From positions 62,001-126,000 of the forward strand of contig CAYSAU010000005.1 of the NCBI GenBank assembly GCA_964429135.1: DNA of 64,000 bases, given 5' to 3'. A program made the position numbers and the translations under genes. Below the pieces are notes generated by a model. That model had not been told where the DNA came from, ran no database searches, and worked only from the letters and a program-made list of their open reading frames with translations. Source of the stretch: CAZSDU01 sp964429135 (GTDB taxonomy: Bacteria > Bacteroidota > Bacteroidia > Bacteroidales > FEN-979). Of this stretch, positions 33,791 to 41,505 are shown one piece after another (positions within the stretch are counted from its first letter, which is position 1; each line of letters starts with the position of its first letter).

Positions 33791-35167
33791 ATGGACGAAA
33801 CAGTGAAAATGTCAAATGAACAACAGAATGCATTTTTTTTAACCCATAAAACAAAATCGCTTGAATTCCGGATTGTTCAGCTTAAGACCTTGAAAAAAGC
33901 CATTTTAGCTTATGAAGATCGCCTTTATGAAGCGCTGTGGAAAGATCTTCATAAATCAAAATTTGAGGCCTATGCGACTGAAATTGGTCTGGTAATGACA
34001 GAAATAGGGGTACATATCAAAAATCTAAAAAAATGGTCACGACCGGAAAAGGTTGCTACCAACCAGATGATTCATTTCTGGTCATCCGGCAGGATCTATA
34101 AAGAGCCGTATGGTCTAGTACTGATCATTGCTCCCTGGAACTATCCTTTCCAGCTACTAATCAATCCATTGGTAGGAGCCATTTCAGCCGGTAACTGTAT
34201 CGCATTGAAAGCCTCAGAATATACCCCGCAAACAGCTGAAGTGATGGGACAAATGATAGCAGAATTTTTTCCGCCGGAATATATTGCCTATTATAAAGGT
34301 GGCAGGGCTGCTAATGAATCTTTATTAAAGCAAAAATGGGATTATATCTTTTTTACCGGTAGTCCTGTTGTGGGAAAAGTGGTGATGCAAGCTGCAGCAA
34401 AAAACCTGACCCCTGTTTCCCTTGAACTTGGCGGAAAAAGTCCGTGTATTGTGGATGCCGATGCCGATCTCCAGGTGGCAGCCAGCAGGATCGTATGGGG
34501 TAAATTCCTGAATGCTGGTCAAACCTGCATTGCCCCGGATTACTTGTTCGTTCATCGTTTGGTTAAACAGGATCTTCTGGAACTCATGAAGAAAAAAATC
34601 ACTGAGTATTTTGGAGATGACCCCAGGATCAGTCCTGATTTTGTGAGGATTGCAACGATTCCCAAAACCCAGCGCCTTGAAGCTTTGATGAAGGATGGCA
34701 AGGTTTACACGGGAGGTGAAATCAAGCTCGAGGAACGCTATATTTCTCCTACCATTATAACCGATATCAGTCCCGACCATGCCATCATGCAGGAAGAAAT
34801 TTTTGGTCCCATACTGCCTGTTATGGAGTTCGATGATTTAAAGGAAGTAATAGATTATATCAATGCTCATCCGAAACCCCTGGCATTTTATTATTTTTCA
34901 CAGGATGACCGCAAGCAGGAGGAGATATTGCTGAAGACTTCCTCTGGCGGAGGATGTATCAATGAAGTGATTATGCATGTGGCCAATGATCATTTGCCTT
35001 TTGGTGGCGTTGGAAACAGTGGGACAGGAAATTATCATGGCAGATATAGTTTCAACACTTTTTCTCATTTTCGTGCCATCATGAAAAAAGCGAACTGGAT
35101 CGATATTCCGCTTCGTTATCCTCCTTATAAAAAGAAACATAAACTGATTAAAATGATTGTTAAATAA
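33791..35167 (+). CDS. Aldehyde dehydrogenase, class 3/fatty aldehyde type
   Basis: 458 residues, shorter than the ~490-500 of class 1/2 and typical of ALDH3. The NAD site includes IIAPWNYPFQLLINPLVGA and FTGSPVVGK. The general base Glu is in LELGGKSP, and the nucleophile Cys is in NAGQTCIAPDY. The C-terminus is basic and hydrophobic (RYPPYKKKHKLIKMIVK), as in membrane-associated fatty aldehyde dehydrogenases. A second in-frame ATG at 33809 is an alternative start. It lies directly after the SDR gene, so the product of that enzyme is a plausible substrate. Confidence 0.93.
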   Translation: MDETVKMSNEQQNAFFLTHKTKSLEFRIVQLKTLKKAILAYEDRLYEALWKDLHKSKFEAYATEIGLVMTEIGVHIKNLKKWSRPEKVATNQMIHFWSSGRIYKEPYGLVLIIAPWNYPFQLLINPLVGAISAGNCIALKASEYTPQTAEVMGQMIAEFFPPEYIAYYKGGRAANESLLKQKWDYIFFTGSPVVGKVVMQAAAKNLTPVSLELGGKSPCIVDADADLQVAASRIVWGKFLNAGQTCIAPDYLFVHRLVKQDLLELMKKKITEYFGDDPRISPDFVRIATIPKTQRLEALMKDGKVYTGGEIKLEERYISPTIITDISPDHAIMQEEIFGPILPVMEFDDLKEVIDYINAHPKPLAFYYFSQDDRKQEEILLKTSSGGGCINEVIMHVANDHLPFGGVGNSGTGNYHGRYSFNTFSHFRAIMKKANWIDIPLRYPPYKKKHKLIKMIVK

Positions 35168-35186
35168 AATGATAAAACTGTAATCA

Positions 35187-35456
35187 ATGGAAAATTTTAA
35201 AGAAGAATTTAAAGTGAAAGGGGAAGAAATTGTTGAAAAGGTTAAACAATTAATTCATGAAGGAAATGTTAGAAGATTGATTATCAAAGATGAAGATGGA
35301 AAGATTTATCTTGAAATCCCTGTCACTTTTGGCGTTATTGGTGCTCTGATCGCTCCCATGTTAGCAGCCGTTGGAGCCGTGGCAGCTATGGTTGCAAATC
35401 TCAAGATTGAAGTGATCAGAAACGAAGAACCTGAGAAAAAGGAACCCAAAGACTAA
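35187..35456 (+). CDS. DUF4342 domain protein
   Basis: 89 residues. An amphipathic, charged N-terminal half (EEFKVKGEEIVEKVKQLIHEGNVRRLII) leads into beta strands and then a hydrophobic Ala/Gly-rich segment at about 46-70 (GVIGALIAPMLAAVGAVAAM). This fits DUF4342, a small membrane-associated family of unknown function. It follows the aldehyde dehydrogenase by 19 bases and may be co-transcribed. It overlaps the end of the convergent aroE gene by 4 bases. Confidence 0.75.
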   Translation: MENFKEEFKVKGEEIVEKVKQLIHEGNVRRLIIKDEDGKIYLEIPVTFGVIGALIAPMLAAVGAVAAMVANLKIEVIRNEEPEKKEPKD

Positions 35457-36196
35457 ATGTTCTGAAAAATCAAATCCGAAAGATCTGCCTGATTTTTCAA
35501 CATTTCCAGCCCATTTTTCAGGGTAGCGCCTATTGCTTTTCCATACTGTAGAAACAGACTCTCTTCAGGATTGTAAATGAGATCATATAAGAAATGACGG
35601 GGGGTGAGCAGATGATAAGGGAGAGGAGGGGCTTCTCCTATATGGGGATACATTCCCAGGGGCGTGGTATTGATGATTAAGGTATGTTTTTGAATCATTG
35701 TATCATTCACATCCTGATATGATTTGGTTAAGTTACATGAAGGATTGCGTGAAATAAAAAGAAAACTGATTCCAAGTTTTTCAAGGGCATAAGCAATGGC
35801 TTTTGCCGCTCCTCCATGTCCCAGGATAAGCGCATTTTTATGATTAAAACCCTGTGGTAATGATTGTATAAAACCAGGAGCATCGGTGTTGTACCCAATG
35901 GTGTTAATCTGACCGTGATTCCGCTGAATGATTATCGTATTCACCGCCCTGATTTTTTTTGCGGTTGTATCGATTCGATCAAGGTAGGTCATAACCGTTT
36001 CTTTAAAAGGGATGGTTACATTAAGTCCGCATAGCAATGGATTCGATCGTATTAGTAGTGGGAATTCACGGATTGATTGCAAGGGAAAAAGCTGGTAAGA
36101 TTCATCAAACCGGCTTTCTTTCATGAATTTTTCGGAAAAATACTGCGCTGACCATGAATGGCTTAGGGGATGACCAATGAGGCCATAAATCTTCAT
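35453..36196 (-). CDS. aroE: Shikimate dehydrogenase
   Basis: 247 residues. It reduces 3-dehydroshikimate with NADPH in aromatic amino acid synthesis. The N-terminal substrate domain has GLIGHPLSHSWSAQYF and NVTIPFKETV with the catalytic Lys. The conserved Asp lies in TIGYNTDAPGF. The Rossmann domain has LGHGGAAKAIAYAL and NTTPLGMYP. It is slightly short compared with E. coli AroE (272). It is 7 bases after the phosphosulfolactate synthase-like gene and is the last gene of a TPR / ComA-like / aroE operon. Confidence 0.95.
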   Translation of the reverse strand: MKIYGLIGHPLSHSWSAQYFSEKFMKESRFDESYQLFPLQSIREFPLLIRSNPLLCGLNVTIPFKETVMTYLDRIDTTAKKIRAVNTIIIQRNHGQINTIGYNTDAPGFIQSLPQGFNHKNALILGHGGAAKAIAYALEKLGISFLFISRNPSCNLTKSYQDVNDTMIQKHTLIINTTPLGMYPHIGEAPPLPYHLLTPRHFLYDLIYNPEESLFLQYGKAIGATLKNGLEMLKNQADLSDLIFQNI

Positions 36197-36203
36197 GCTA
36201 GCT

Positions 36204-36992
36204 TTACTTGGGTTGAAATTTTTTCAGTTTTGAAGGTAAAAACTGGAAAAAAGTGTCTCCTCTCAGGCCAAGTCTGAGGGTTTCCAATGGTATGACTTCA
36301 GTGGGGGCAATATTGCCAAGGTTAACATTGGCGCCGAAATTGCGAATAAACCAAACCTGTTGGGATTTCAAAGGTGCTTCCCAAAGAATTTTATCGCTTT
36401 GAACCTTGATCAGAATTTTATTGATCAGGGCGACGTGGGCTTTTCCTGTCGGACGATAAATACCGACATTGCCGCTTTCCCTGGCTTCACCTATGACTTT
36501 TATGGAACCTGCCTGCAATTCCTTCTGCATCATTTCAATCCAACGGTTGGGGGCAATCAGGATACCCGATTCTTTTGATCCCACTTCTGATAGTACCGTA
36601 TAGTCTTTTGATAGCTGATGAATGTATTCACATTTAACATCATGGTCCATGACCATAGACCCGTCAGAGATCTCAACAGTATCTAATCCGAGTTGATCAA
36701 TAAATCTCCGGTAATCATCAAATTGTCCTCTTACGATAAAAGCTTCAAAAAGGGTGCCACCCACATAGACTTTGATCTTTGCTTTTTGATACACCTTAAT
36801 TTTTTCCTTGGTATTAGGAGTGATTAAGGATGTGCCGAATCCAAGTTTGACAAAATCTGTATATCCGGAAGAAGTACTGATAAAATCTTCTGCTTCCCTA
36901 GTGCTTAATCCTTTATCCATGATCATATTAATCCCGGTTTGCCGGGGTTTGGTAGTCCTTTCTGGTAAATGGGATAGATCAGTGTTTATCAT
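36204..36992 (-). CDS. Phosphosulfolactate synthase-like protein (ComA family)
   Basis: 262 residues. It matches the PF02679 family: RQTGINMIMDKGLS at the N-terminus, FVKLGFGTSL, KVYVGGTLFEAF, VEISDGSMVM, VLSEVGSKESG and EARESGNVGIYR. In methanogens the family joins sulfite to phosphoenolpyruvate as the first step of coenzyme M synthesis. Bacteroidota homologues exist, but their product is unclear; a route towards sulfolactate or other sulfonates is one possibility. No comB or comC homologue is adjacent. Instead it lies between a TPR gene (15 bases upstream) and aroE (7 bases downstream), and aroE, like this enzyme, belongs to metabolism that draws on phosphoenolpyruvate. Confidence 0.85.
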   Translation of the reverse strand: MINTDLSHLPERTTKPRQTGINMIMDKGLSTREAEDFISTSSGYTDFVKLGFGTSLITPNTKEKIKVYQKAKIKVYVGGTLFEAFIVRGQFDDYRRFIDQLGLDTVEISDGSMVMDHDVKCEYIHQLSKDYTVLSEVGSKESGILIAPNRWIEMMQKELQAGSIKVIGEARESGNVGIYRPTGKAHVALINKILIKVQSDKILWEAPLKSQQVWFIRNFGANVNLGNIAPTEVIPLETLRLGLRGDTFFQFLPSKLKKFQPK

Positions 36993-37007
36993 ATGAAGTG
37001 ATTTTGG

Positions 37008-38411
37008 TTATTTTTTGAAAGTTTCAATAATCTCAAGAACATCTTGGCGGTTTTTTGCTTCTGGGAAAGTGGTAAAAAGCCTTTGATAACCGTCATAATC
37101 CATCATCAGGGCTTTGGAAAGTACTTCATTGGCCTGTTTGATCCTGCCGGAATTAAATAGATAATACGCCATCCCGTAATGAAAGTCAGCATGATCTTTG
37201 TGCCATTGCAGCCCGTCCAAGAGAACTTCATAGGCCTTTTCAAAATCTTTCATGTCGGCATATACCACAGAAAGGTCAAGCCACACATCAGGATCTTCAG
37301 GATCAAGTTCAATCACTTTGCGGTAGGCATCGATTCCTTCAGGGATTCTGGATAATTTGATCTGGATATCACCCAGAATGAACCAATATTCCGGAACGGT
37401 CGGTGATAGTTTGATCGCTTTTTTTATATAAGGAAGGGCATTCAGTGTTTTCCCAAGTTCATCATAGGATATTCCAATTCCAAGCCAGGCATCTGCAAAT
37501 TCAGGATCGAGACTGAGGGCTTTTTTGTAATAAGTGATGGCCGAATCGAATTGTTTCATTTTTTCGTAGCATTCGGCAATATAATAATAAGTAACGGGTT
37601 CAGGTTCTTCGTAATAGAAAGTCTCAAAATAGACCTCAACCGCTTCCTGAAAATTACCGAGATTGGCAAAACAATTTGCTTTGTTGAAATAGGCTGAAGC
37701 AAAGGTCTCATCTATGGCAATGACAAAATCATAAGCATCAATGGCAAGATCAAAACGTTCCTGGTTACTGTATGCAATTCCAAGATTGAACCAGGCCGCT
37801 TTCGAATAGGGGTACTGGTTCAAAAAATCTTTCAAAAAATCAATTCCACGAGCAGTCTGCTGAGATACTTCGCAACAAAATGATAATTCGTAAAGGACAG
37901 CATCATTGTCTGGGTTAAGCGCTACGGCCTGAAGTAAATAGTCAATGGCTTTATCGTATTTGCCAAGGTTTTCATACTCGAAAGCGATACTGGAATAGAG
38001 ATCATCCGTATTTTCAGATCCATCAACAGCCATTTTATATTCTTCAATGGCCATTTCCGGTTTTTCAAGCTGACTGTAAAGATTTCCCTTAAACAAGTGA
38101 AAATCAGAATCATGGATTTCTTCAGATTGAATTCCTGAAAGAACGCGTAATGCTTCCGGGTCATTGTCAGTATTGATATGATACTGTGCCAGTTTGAGCA
38201 TCAGAACAGGACAATCCGGATGCTGTTCCAAGGCATGATGAATACAGATTCTTGCTTTTTCCTGATCATTATGAAAAAAATAGAACTCGATTAGGTCCTC
38301 AAATTCATCCACGTCAAAGAAGAAATGTTCTTCATTCATCAGCATGGCTTCAAAACGCTTTGACAAGGCGATCATTTCCTGATCAAAAAATGGGTCAAAA
38401 GGATCTTCCAT
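37008..38411 (-). CDS. TPR repeat protein
   Basis: About 467 residues from the ATG at 38411, 4 bases past the expected transcript start set by the -7 box at 38420-38427. An upstream ATG at 38471 lies beyond that promoter and is rejected. The acidic N-terminus (EDPFDPFFDQEM) is followed by at least ten tetratricopeptide repeats, such as AWFNLGIAYSNQERFDLAIDAY and AWLGIGISYDELGKTLNALPYI, covering most of the chain. There is no signal peptide, so it is a cytosolic scaffold. It leads an operon with the ComA-like gene and aroE. Partner proteins are unknown. Confidence 0.88.
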   Translation of the reverse strand: MEDPFDPFFDQEMIALSKRFEAMLMNEEHFFFDVDEFEDLIEFYFFHNDQEKARICIHHALEQHPDCPVLMLKLAQYHINTDNDPEALRVLSGIQSEEIHDSDFHLFKGNLYSQLEKPEMAIEEYKMAVDGSENTDDLYSSIAFEYENLGKYDKAIDYLLQAVALNPDNDAVLYELSFCCEVSQQTARGIDFLKDFLNQYPYSKAAWFNLGIAYSNQERFDLAIDAYDFVIAIDETFASAYFNKANCFANLGNFQEAVEVYFETFYYEEPEPVTYYYIAECYEKMKQFDSAITYYKKALSLDPEFADAWLGIGISYDELGKTLNALPYIKKAIKLSPTVPEYWFILGDIQIKLSRIPEGIDAYRKVIELDPEDPDVWLDLSVVYADMKDFEKAYEVLLDGLQWHKDHADFHYGMAYYLFNSGRIKQANEVLSKALMMDYDGYQRLFTTFPEAKNRQDVLEIIETFKK

Positions 38412-38419
38412 AATTCGTG

Positions 38420-38427
38420 CAAAATTA
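38420..38427 (-). promoter_or_regulatory. -7 promoter box of the TPR/comA-like/aroE operon
   Basis: The minus strand reads TAATTTTG, a perfect TAnnTTTG. The start site expected near 38415 fixes the TPR start at 38411 and implies a leader of about four bases. Confidence 0.6.
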
Positions 38428-38510
38428 GAAAAAATTTCAATGCATGATTCCCTTGAATTGCTTGATTTCACTTTTTATTAACATCATCCGTTCAGTAATT
38501 GTAAAACCTT

Positions 38511-38518
38511 TACATTTG
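38511..38518 (+). promoter_or_regulatory. -7 promoter box of glmM
   Basis: TACATTTG matches TAnnTTTG, with a leader of about 11 bases to the ATG at 38534. It excludes the upstream in-frame ATG at 38444. Confidence 0.6.
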
Positions 38519-38533
38519 CCTAAAAAGACTGGT

Positions 38534-39928
38534 ATGCCGTTGATAAAATCAATTTCAGGGATCAGGGGAACAATCGGGGGAATACCCGGGAAAGGTTTGA
38601 CCCCAATGGATATAGTGAAATATACTGCTTCCTACGCTGCCTGGTTAAATATTACTAGGCCGGATAGAAAACATCAGGTCATTGTTGGCCGCGACGCTCG
38701 GATTTCTGGTGAAATGGTTAATTACCTGGTGGTTGGGACTTTTCTCGGAGCCGGGGTTGATGTGGTGGATATCGGTTTAACCACGACACCAACGGCTGAA
38801 CTCGCCGTGCTTGATCATCAGGCTGACGGCGGTCTCATCCTGACTGCGAGTCATAACCCGATGCAATGGAATGCCCTGAAATTACTGAATAGTAAAGGAG
38901 AATTTCTGTCTGCCAAAGACGGAGAACAAATTCTTGCCATTTCAGAGGCGGGAAATTTTTCGTTTATTGACGTTTATGGGCTGGGCATTTATTCAAGGGA
39001 TGAATCACAGATACAGAAACATATTAATAAAATCATCGATCTTCCTCTTGTTGATGTCACCGCTATAAAAAACGCCAGGTTCAGCGTGGTCATTGATGCA
39101 GTAAACAGCACGGGAGGATTGGCGCTACCTCCTTTGCTTAAAGCCCTTGGTGTTGACACACTGGAGACTATGTATGGTGATCCCAGCGGGATTTTTCCAC
39201 ATAATCCTGAACCCTTGCCGGAAAATATCAGGGATATATGTGAGCGTATCATAAATAAAAAAGCAGATGTTGGTTTCGTTGTTGATCCGGATGTTGACCG
39301 CCTGGCTATCATCAACGAGATAGGAGAGCCCCTGGGTGAAGAATACACCTTGGTTATGATTGCTGATTATATTCTAAAACATACACGGGGGAATACCGTA
39401 TCTAACCTTTCATCCACTCAGGCGCTTCAGATCATTACAGAAAAAGAAGGTAGTCAATATTATGCTTCTGCAGTCGGGGAAGTGAATGTTGTGGAATTAA
39501 TGAAAGAAAAAAAAGCAGTGATCGGAGGAGAGGGCAATGGCGGAGTGATTTATCCGGAATTACATTATGGACGCGATGCCCTGGTAGGGATCGCCTTATT
39601 CCTTACAGCGCTGGCAAAATCAGGTCAAAAATGTTCAAACTTGCGCGATCAATACCCAAACTTCTATATTTCAAAAAATAAAATTGAATTTTCTCCTGAA
39701 CAGGATATTGATCAGATCCTTCTGAAAATTATGGAGAAATATAAGCAACAGCGCATGATTACGCTTGATGGTATCAAAATTTTCTTTGATCGGGAATGGG
39801 TGCATTTGAGACGTTCCAATACAGAACCCATTGTGAGGGTATATGCAGAAAGTGATGCATTGACCAAGGCGGAAATTCTGGCCAAAAAAATCATCGGAGA
39901 CTTCAGTGAAATCCTACAAGAATATTAA
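38534..39928 (+). CDS. glmM: Phosphoglucosamine mutase (GlmM-like phosphohexomutase)
   Basis: 464 residues from the ATG at 38534. The N-terminus is LIKSISGIRGTIGG. The phosphoserine loop is TASHNPMQWNALKLL, the Mg site is DPDVDRLAII, the sugar-binding loop is GGEGNGGVIYPELHYGRD, and the phosphate-binding loop is RRSNTEPIVRVYAES. It converts glucosamine-6-phosphate to glucosamine-1-phosphate for UDP-GlcNAc. The sugar loop GEGNGGVI and the SNTEP motif favour GlmM over phosphomannomutase, but a dual role cannot be excluded. A second, longer phosphosugar mutase is encoded at 52452-54188. Confidence 0.88.
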   Translation: MPLIKSISGIRGTIGGIPGKGLTPMDIVKYTASYAAWLNITRPDRKHQVIVGRDARISGEMVNYLVVGTFLGAGVDVVDIGLTTTPTAELAVLDHQADGGLILTASHNPMQWNALKLLNSKGEFLSAKDGEQILAISEAGNFSFIDVYGLGIYSRDESQIQKHINKIIDLPLVDVTAIKNARFSVVIDAVNSTGGLALPPLLKALGVDTLETMYGDPSGIFPHNPEPLPENIRDICERIINKKADVGFVVDPDVDRLAIINEIGEPLGEEYTLVMIADYILKHTRGNTVSNLSSTQALQIITEKEGSQYYASAVGEVNVVELMKEKKAVIGGEGNGGVIYPELHYGRDALVGIALFLTALAKSGQKCSNLRDQYPNFYISKNKIEFSPEQDIDQILLKIMEKYKQQRMITLDGIKIFFDREWVHLRRSNTEPIVRVYAESDALTKAEILAKKIIGDFSEILQEY

Positions 39929-39932
39929 TAAT

Positions 39933-40172
39933 ATGGCTGGGAAAAAACAAATTAAGAAACGTAAAAAAATTCTTTACAAAACCATTTCACTTAAGGTGAC
40001 AGCACGACAAAAAAGGTCTTTGATGAGATTTTGCAAAGCAAGAAAAACGACTCCGAATAAGGTCATTAAAAAAGCCATCAGACCCCTTCTTCAAAATTAT
40101 TCTGATCTTGAAGTAACACTTCATCAAGAAAAGGTTAATCAATTGAAATTGTTTGAATCAGAAGTTAAATGA
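39933..40172 (+). CDS. Small basic ribbon-helix-helix-like protein
   Basis: About 79 residues from the ATG at 39933, 4 bases after the glmM stop; an in-frame ATG at 39906 would overlap glmM. The N-terminal tail is very basic (GKKQIKKRKKILYKT). The middle, ISLKVTARQKRSLMRFCKA followed by RKTTPNKVIKKAIRPLL, resembles the strand-helix-helix of MetJ/Arc (CopG-like) DNA-binding proteins. A coding gene is supported by its position and codon use. A DNA-binding role is likely, but the target is unknown; the glmM-recR region itself could be one. Confidence 0.6.
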   Translation: MAGKKQIKKRKKILYKTISLKVTARQKRSLMRFCKARKTTPNKVIKKAIRPLLQNYSDLEVTLHQEKVNQLKLFESEVK

Positions 40173-40173
40173 T

Positions 40174-40797
40174 TTATTTTTTTAGCATAGAATTTTCGTA
40201 CGGTGTCCTGTTCAGAATTGAACGGCCAAGGGTTATTTCGTCAGTGTGTACAAGTTCATCTCCTATAGAAATACCTCTGGCGATCATGGTCAACTCCACA
40301 TTGAATTCTTTGATTTTTTTAAACAAATAAAAATTGGTCGTATCTCCTTCAATAGTCGTAGGTAGCGCAAGAATTATTTCATTCACTTGACCTGACTCCA
40401 GTCGCGTGATCAAACTTTCTATATTTAAATTCTGAGGTCCGATACCCTCCATAGGTGAAATTATACCTCCAAGCACATGGTAAACCCCGGTATATTGGCC
40501 TGTATTTTCAATGGCCATGACATCCCGTATATCCTCCACAATGCAAAGTAGCCCGTGATCCCGCTTTGGGCTGGAACAAATATCACAGTGTTCCTGGTCC
40601 GAAATATTTCCACATTCCCTGCAATAAACAATCTGGTTACGCATTTTAATGATGGAATGACCAAAATTTTCCACTTCTGAAGGATGACATTTTAGCAGAT
40701 GAAGCGCCATGCGTAGCGCTGTTTTTCGACCGATCCCTGGCAGTTTTGCCAGTTCGTTCACGGCATTCTCCAATAATCTGGAAGGGAAAGTGTACAA
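40174..40797 (-). CDS. recR: Recombination protein RecR
   Basis: 207 residues, normal length. It works with RecF and RecO to load RecA at gaps. The N-terminal helix-hairpin-helix has LAKLPGIGRKTALRMALHLL. A four-Cys zinc finger (CRECG, then CDICSS) is next, and the Toprim domain contains LCIVEDIRDVMAIE and GVYHVLGG. The frame starts with TTG at 40797; no ATG lies nearby and a stop codon lies five codons further up, so TTG is the likely start. Its -7 box abuts that of the divergent YwqK-like gene. Its end lies 1 base from the RHH-like gene stop. Confidence 0.94.
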   Translation of the reverse strand: MYTFPSRLLENAVNELAKLPGIGRKTALRMALHLLKCHPSEVENFGHSIIKMRNQIVYCRECGNISDQEHCDICSSPKRDHGLLCIVEDIRDVMAIENTGQYTGVYHVLGGIISPMEGIGPQNLNIESLITRLESGQVNEIILALPTTIEGDTTNFYLFKKIKEFNVELTMIARGISIGDELVHTDEITLGRSILNRTPYENSMLKK

Positions 40798-40810
40798 GGC
40801 AATAATTATT

Positions 40811-40818
40811 TAGCTTTG
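40811..40818 (+). promoter_or_regulatory. -7 promoter box of the YwqK-like gene
   Basis: TAGCTTTG matches TAnnTTTG. The leader to the ATG at 40841 would be about 18 bases. It directly touches the oppositely directed recR box. Confidence 0.6.
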
Positions 40819-40826
40819 CAAAAGTA
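40819..40826 (-). promoter_or_regulatory. -7 promoter box of recR
   Basis: The minus strand reads TACTTTTG. The leader to the recR TTG would be about 17 bases. The two facing boxes occupy 16 adjacent bases, so the transcripts overlap at their 5' ends. Confidence 0.6.
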
Positions 40827-40840
40827 ATTTTTCAATCCTT

Positions 40841-41503
40841 ATGTGGCGCATTTTATTGTTTTTTTTCTCCATTATTTTACCGTATGTGATCCTGGCTCAG
40901 GATACAGTAAATCAAACAGACACCTTGGGACGGAGACAGGGCTTCTGGAAAAAAACTGATACTGAAGGAAAAATTATTTACCAGGGACAGTTCAGGGATG
41001 GCATTCCATTTGGGCAATTCCTGTATTTATATCCTGACGGGAAGATCAAAACTGAATCACAAATGAGTGAAAATGGGAAAATTGCGAGTACCCTGACGTA
41101 TTATCCCAATGGTAAAAAGATGGCTGAAGGGATTTATATTGAAGAAAAGAAGCACGGGCTCTGGAAATTTTTCAGCGAGGCAGAAGGCAGCTTGCTATCA
41201 GAAGAGACTTATGTTATGGGTGTAAAGAATGGAATTTCAAAGACTTACTTTCCTGATGGAGGACTTGCTGAGATTTTGACCTGGGAGAATGGGGTCAAAT
41301 CCGGTCTCTGGGAGCAATATTATTCGGATGGTCATATTAAATTCAGGGGAAGCTACTTGGACAATGAAAAGCATGGTGATCTAATTGCTTTCTATCTTTC
41401 CGGTAGGGTGATGTTTACCGGAAAGTATGAGCATGGAAAGCGGGTTGGTCAGTGGGTTTATTATGATGAAACCGGTAAAATCAGGAAAAATGAAAATGAA
41501 TAG
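40841..41503 (+). CDS. Exported MORN/YwqK-like repeat protein
   Basis: 220 residues with a signal peptide (about 1-19, ending ILAQ). The rest consists of about seven repeats of 20-24 residues with the pattern G-x-W/F-x-x-Y-x-x-G-K, for example DTEGKIIYQGQFRDGIPFGQ, NGKKMAEGIYIEEKKHGLW and DGHIKFRGSYLDNEKHGD. Databases often label these as YwqK family antitoxins, but the repeats are MORN-like beta hairpins. No toxin gene is adjacent: the neighbours are recR (divergent) and clpB (convergent, 2 bases away). It is better read as an exported repeat protein of unknown role. Confidence 0.75.
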   Translation: MWRILLFFFSIILPYVILAQDTVNQTDTLGRRQGFWKKTDTEGKIIYQGQFRDGIPFGQFLYLYPDGKIKTESQMSENGKIASTLTYYPNGKKMAEGIYIEEKKHGLWKFFSEAEGSLLSEETYVMGVKNGISKTYFPDGGLAEILTWENGVKSGLWEQYYSDGHIKFRGSYLDNEKHGDLIAFYLSGRVMFTGKYEHGKRVGQWVYYDETGKIRKNENE

Positions 41504-41505
41504 AA

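Noticed and set aside
40841..41503. YwqK-like gene as an antitoxin in a toxin-antitoxin pair
   Set aside because: No toxin gene is adjacent. It has a signal peptide, while antitoxins are cytosolic, and its repeats are MORN-like.
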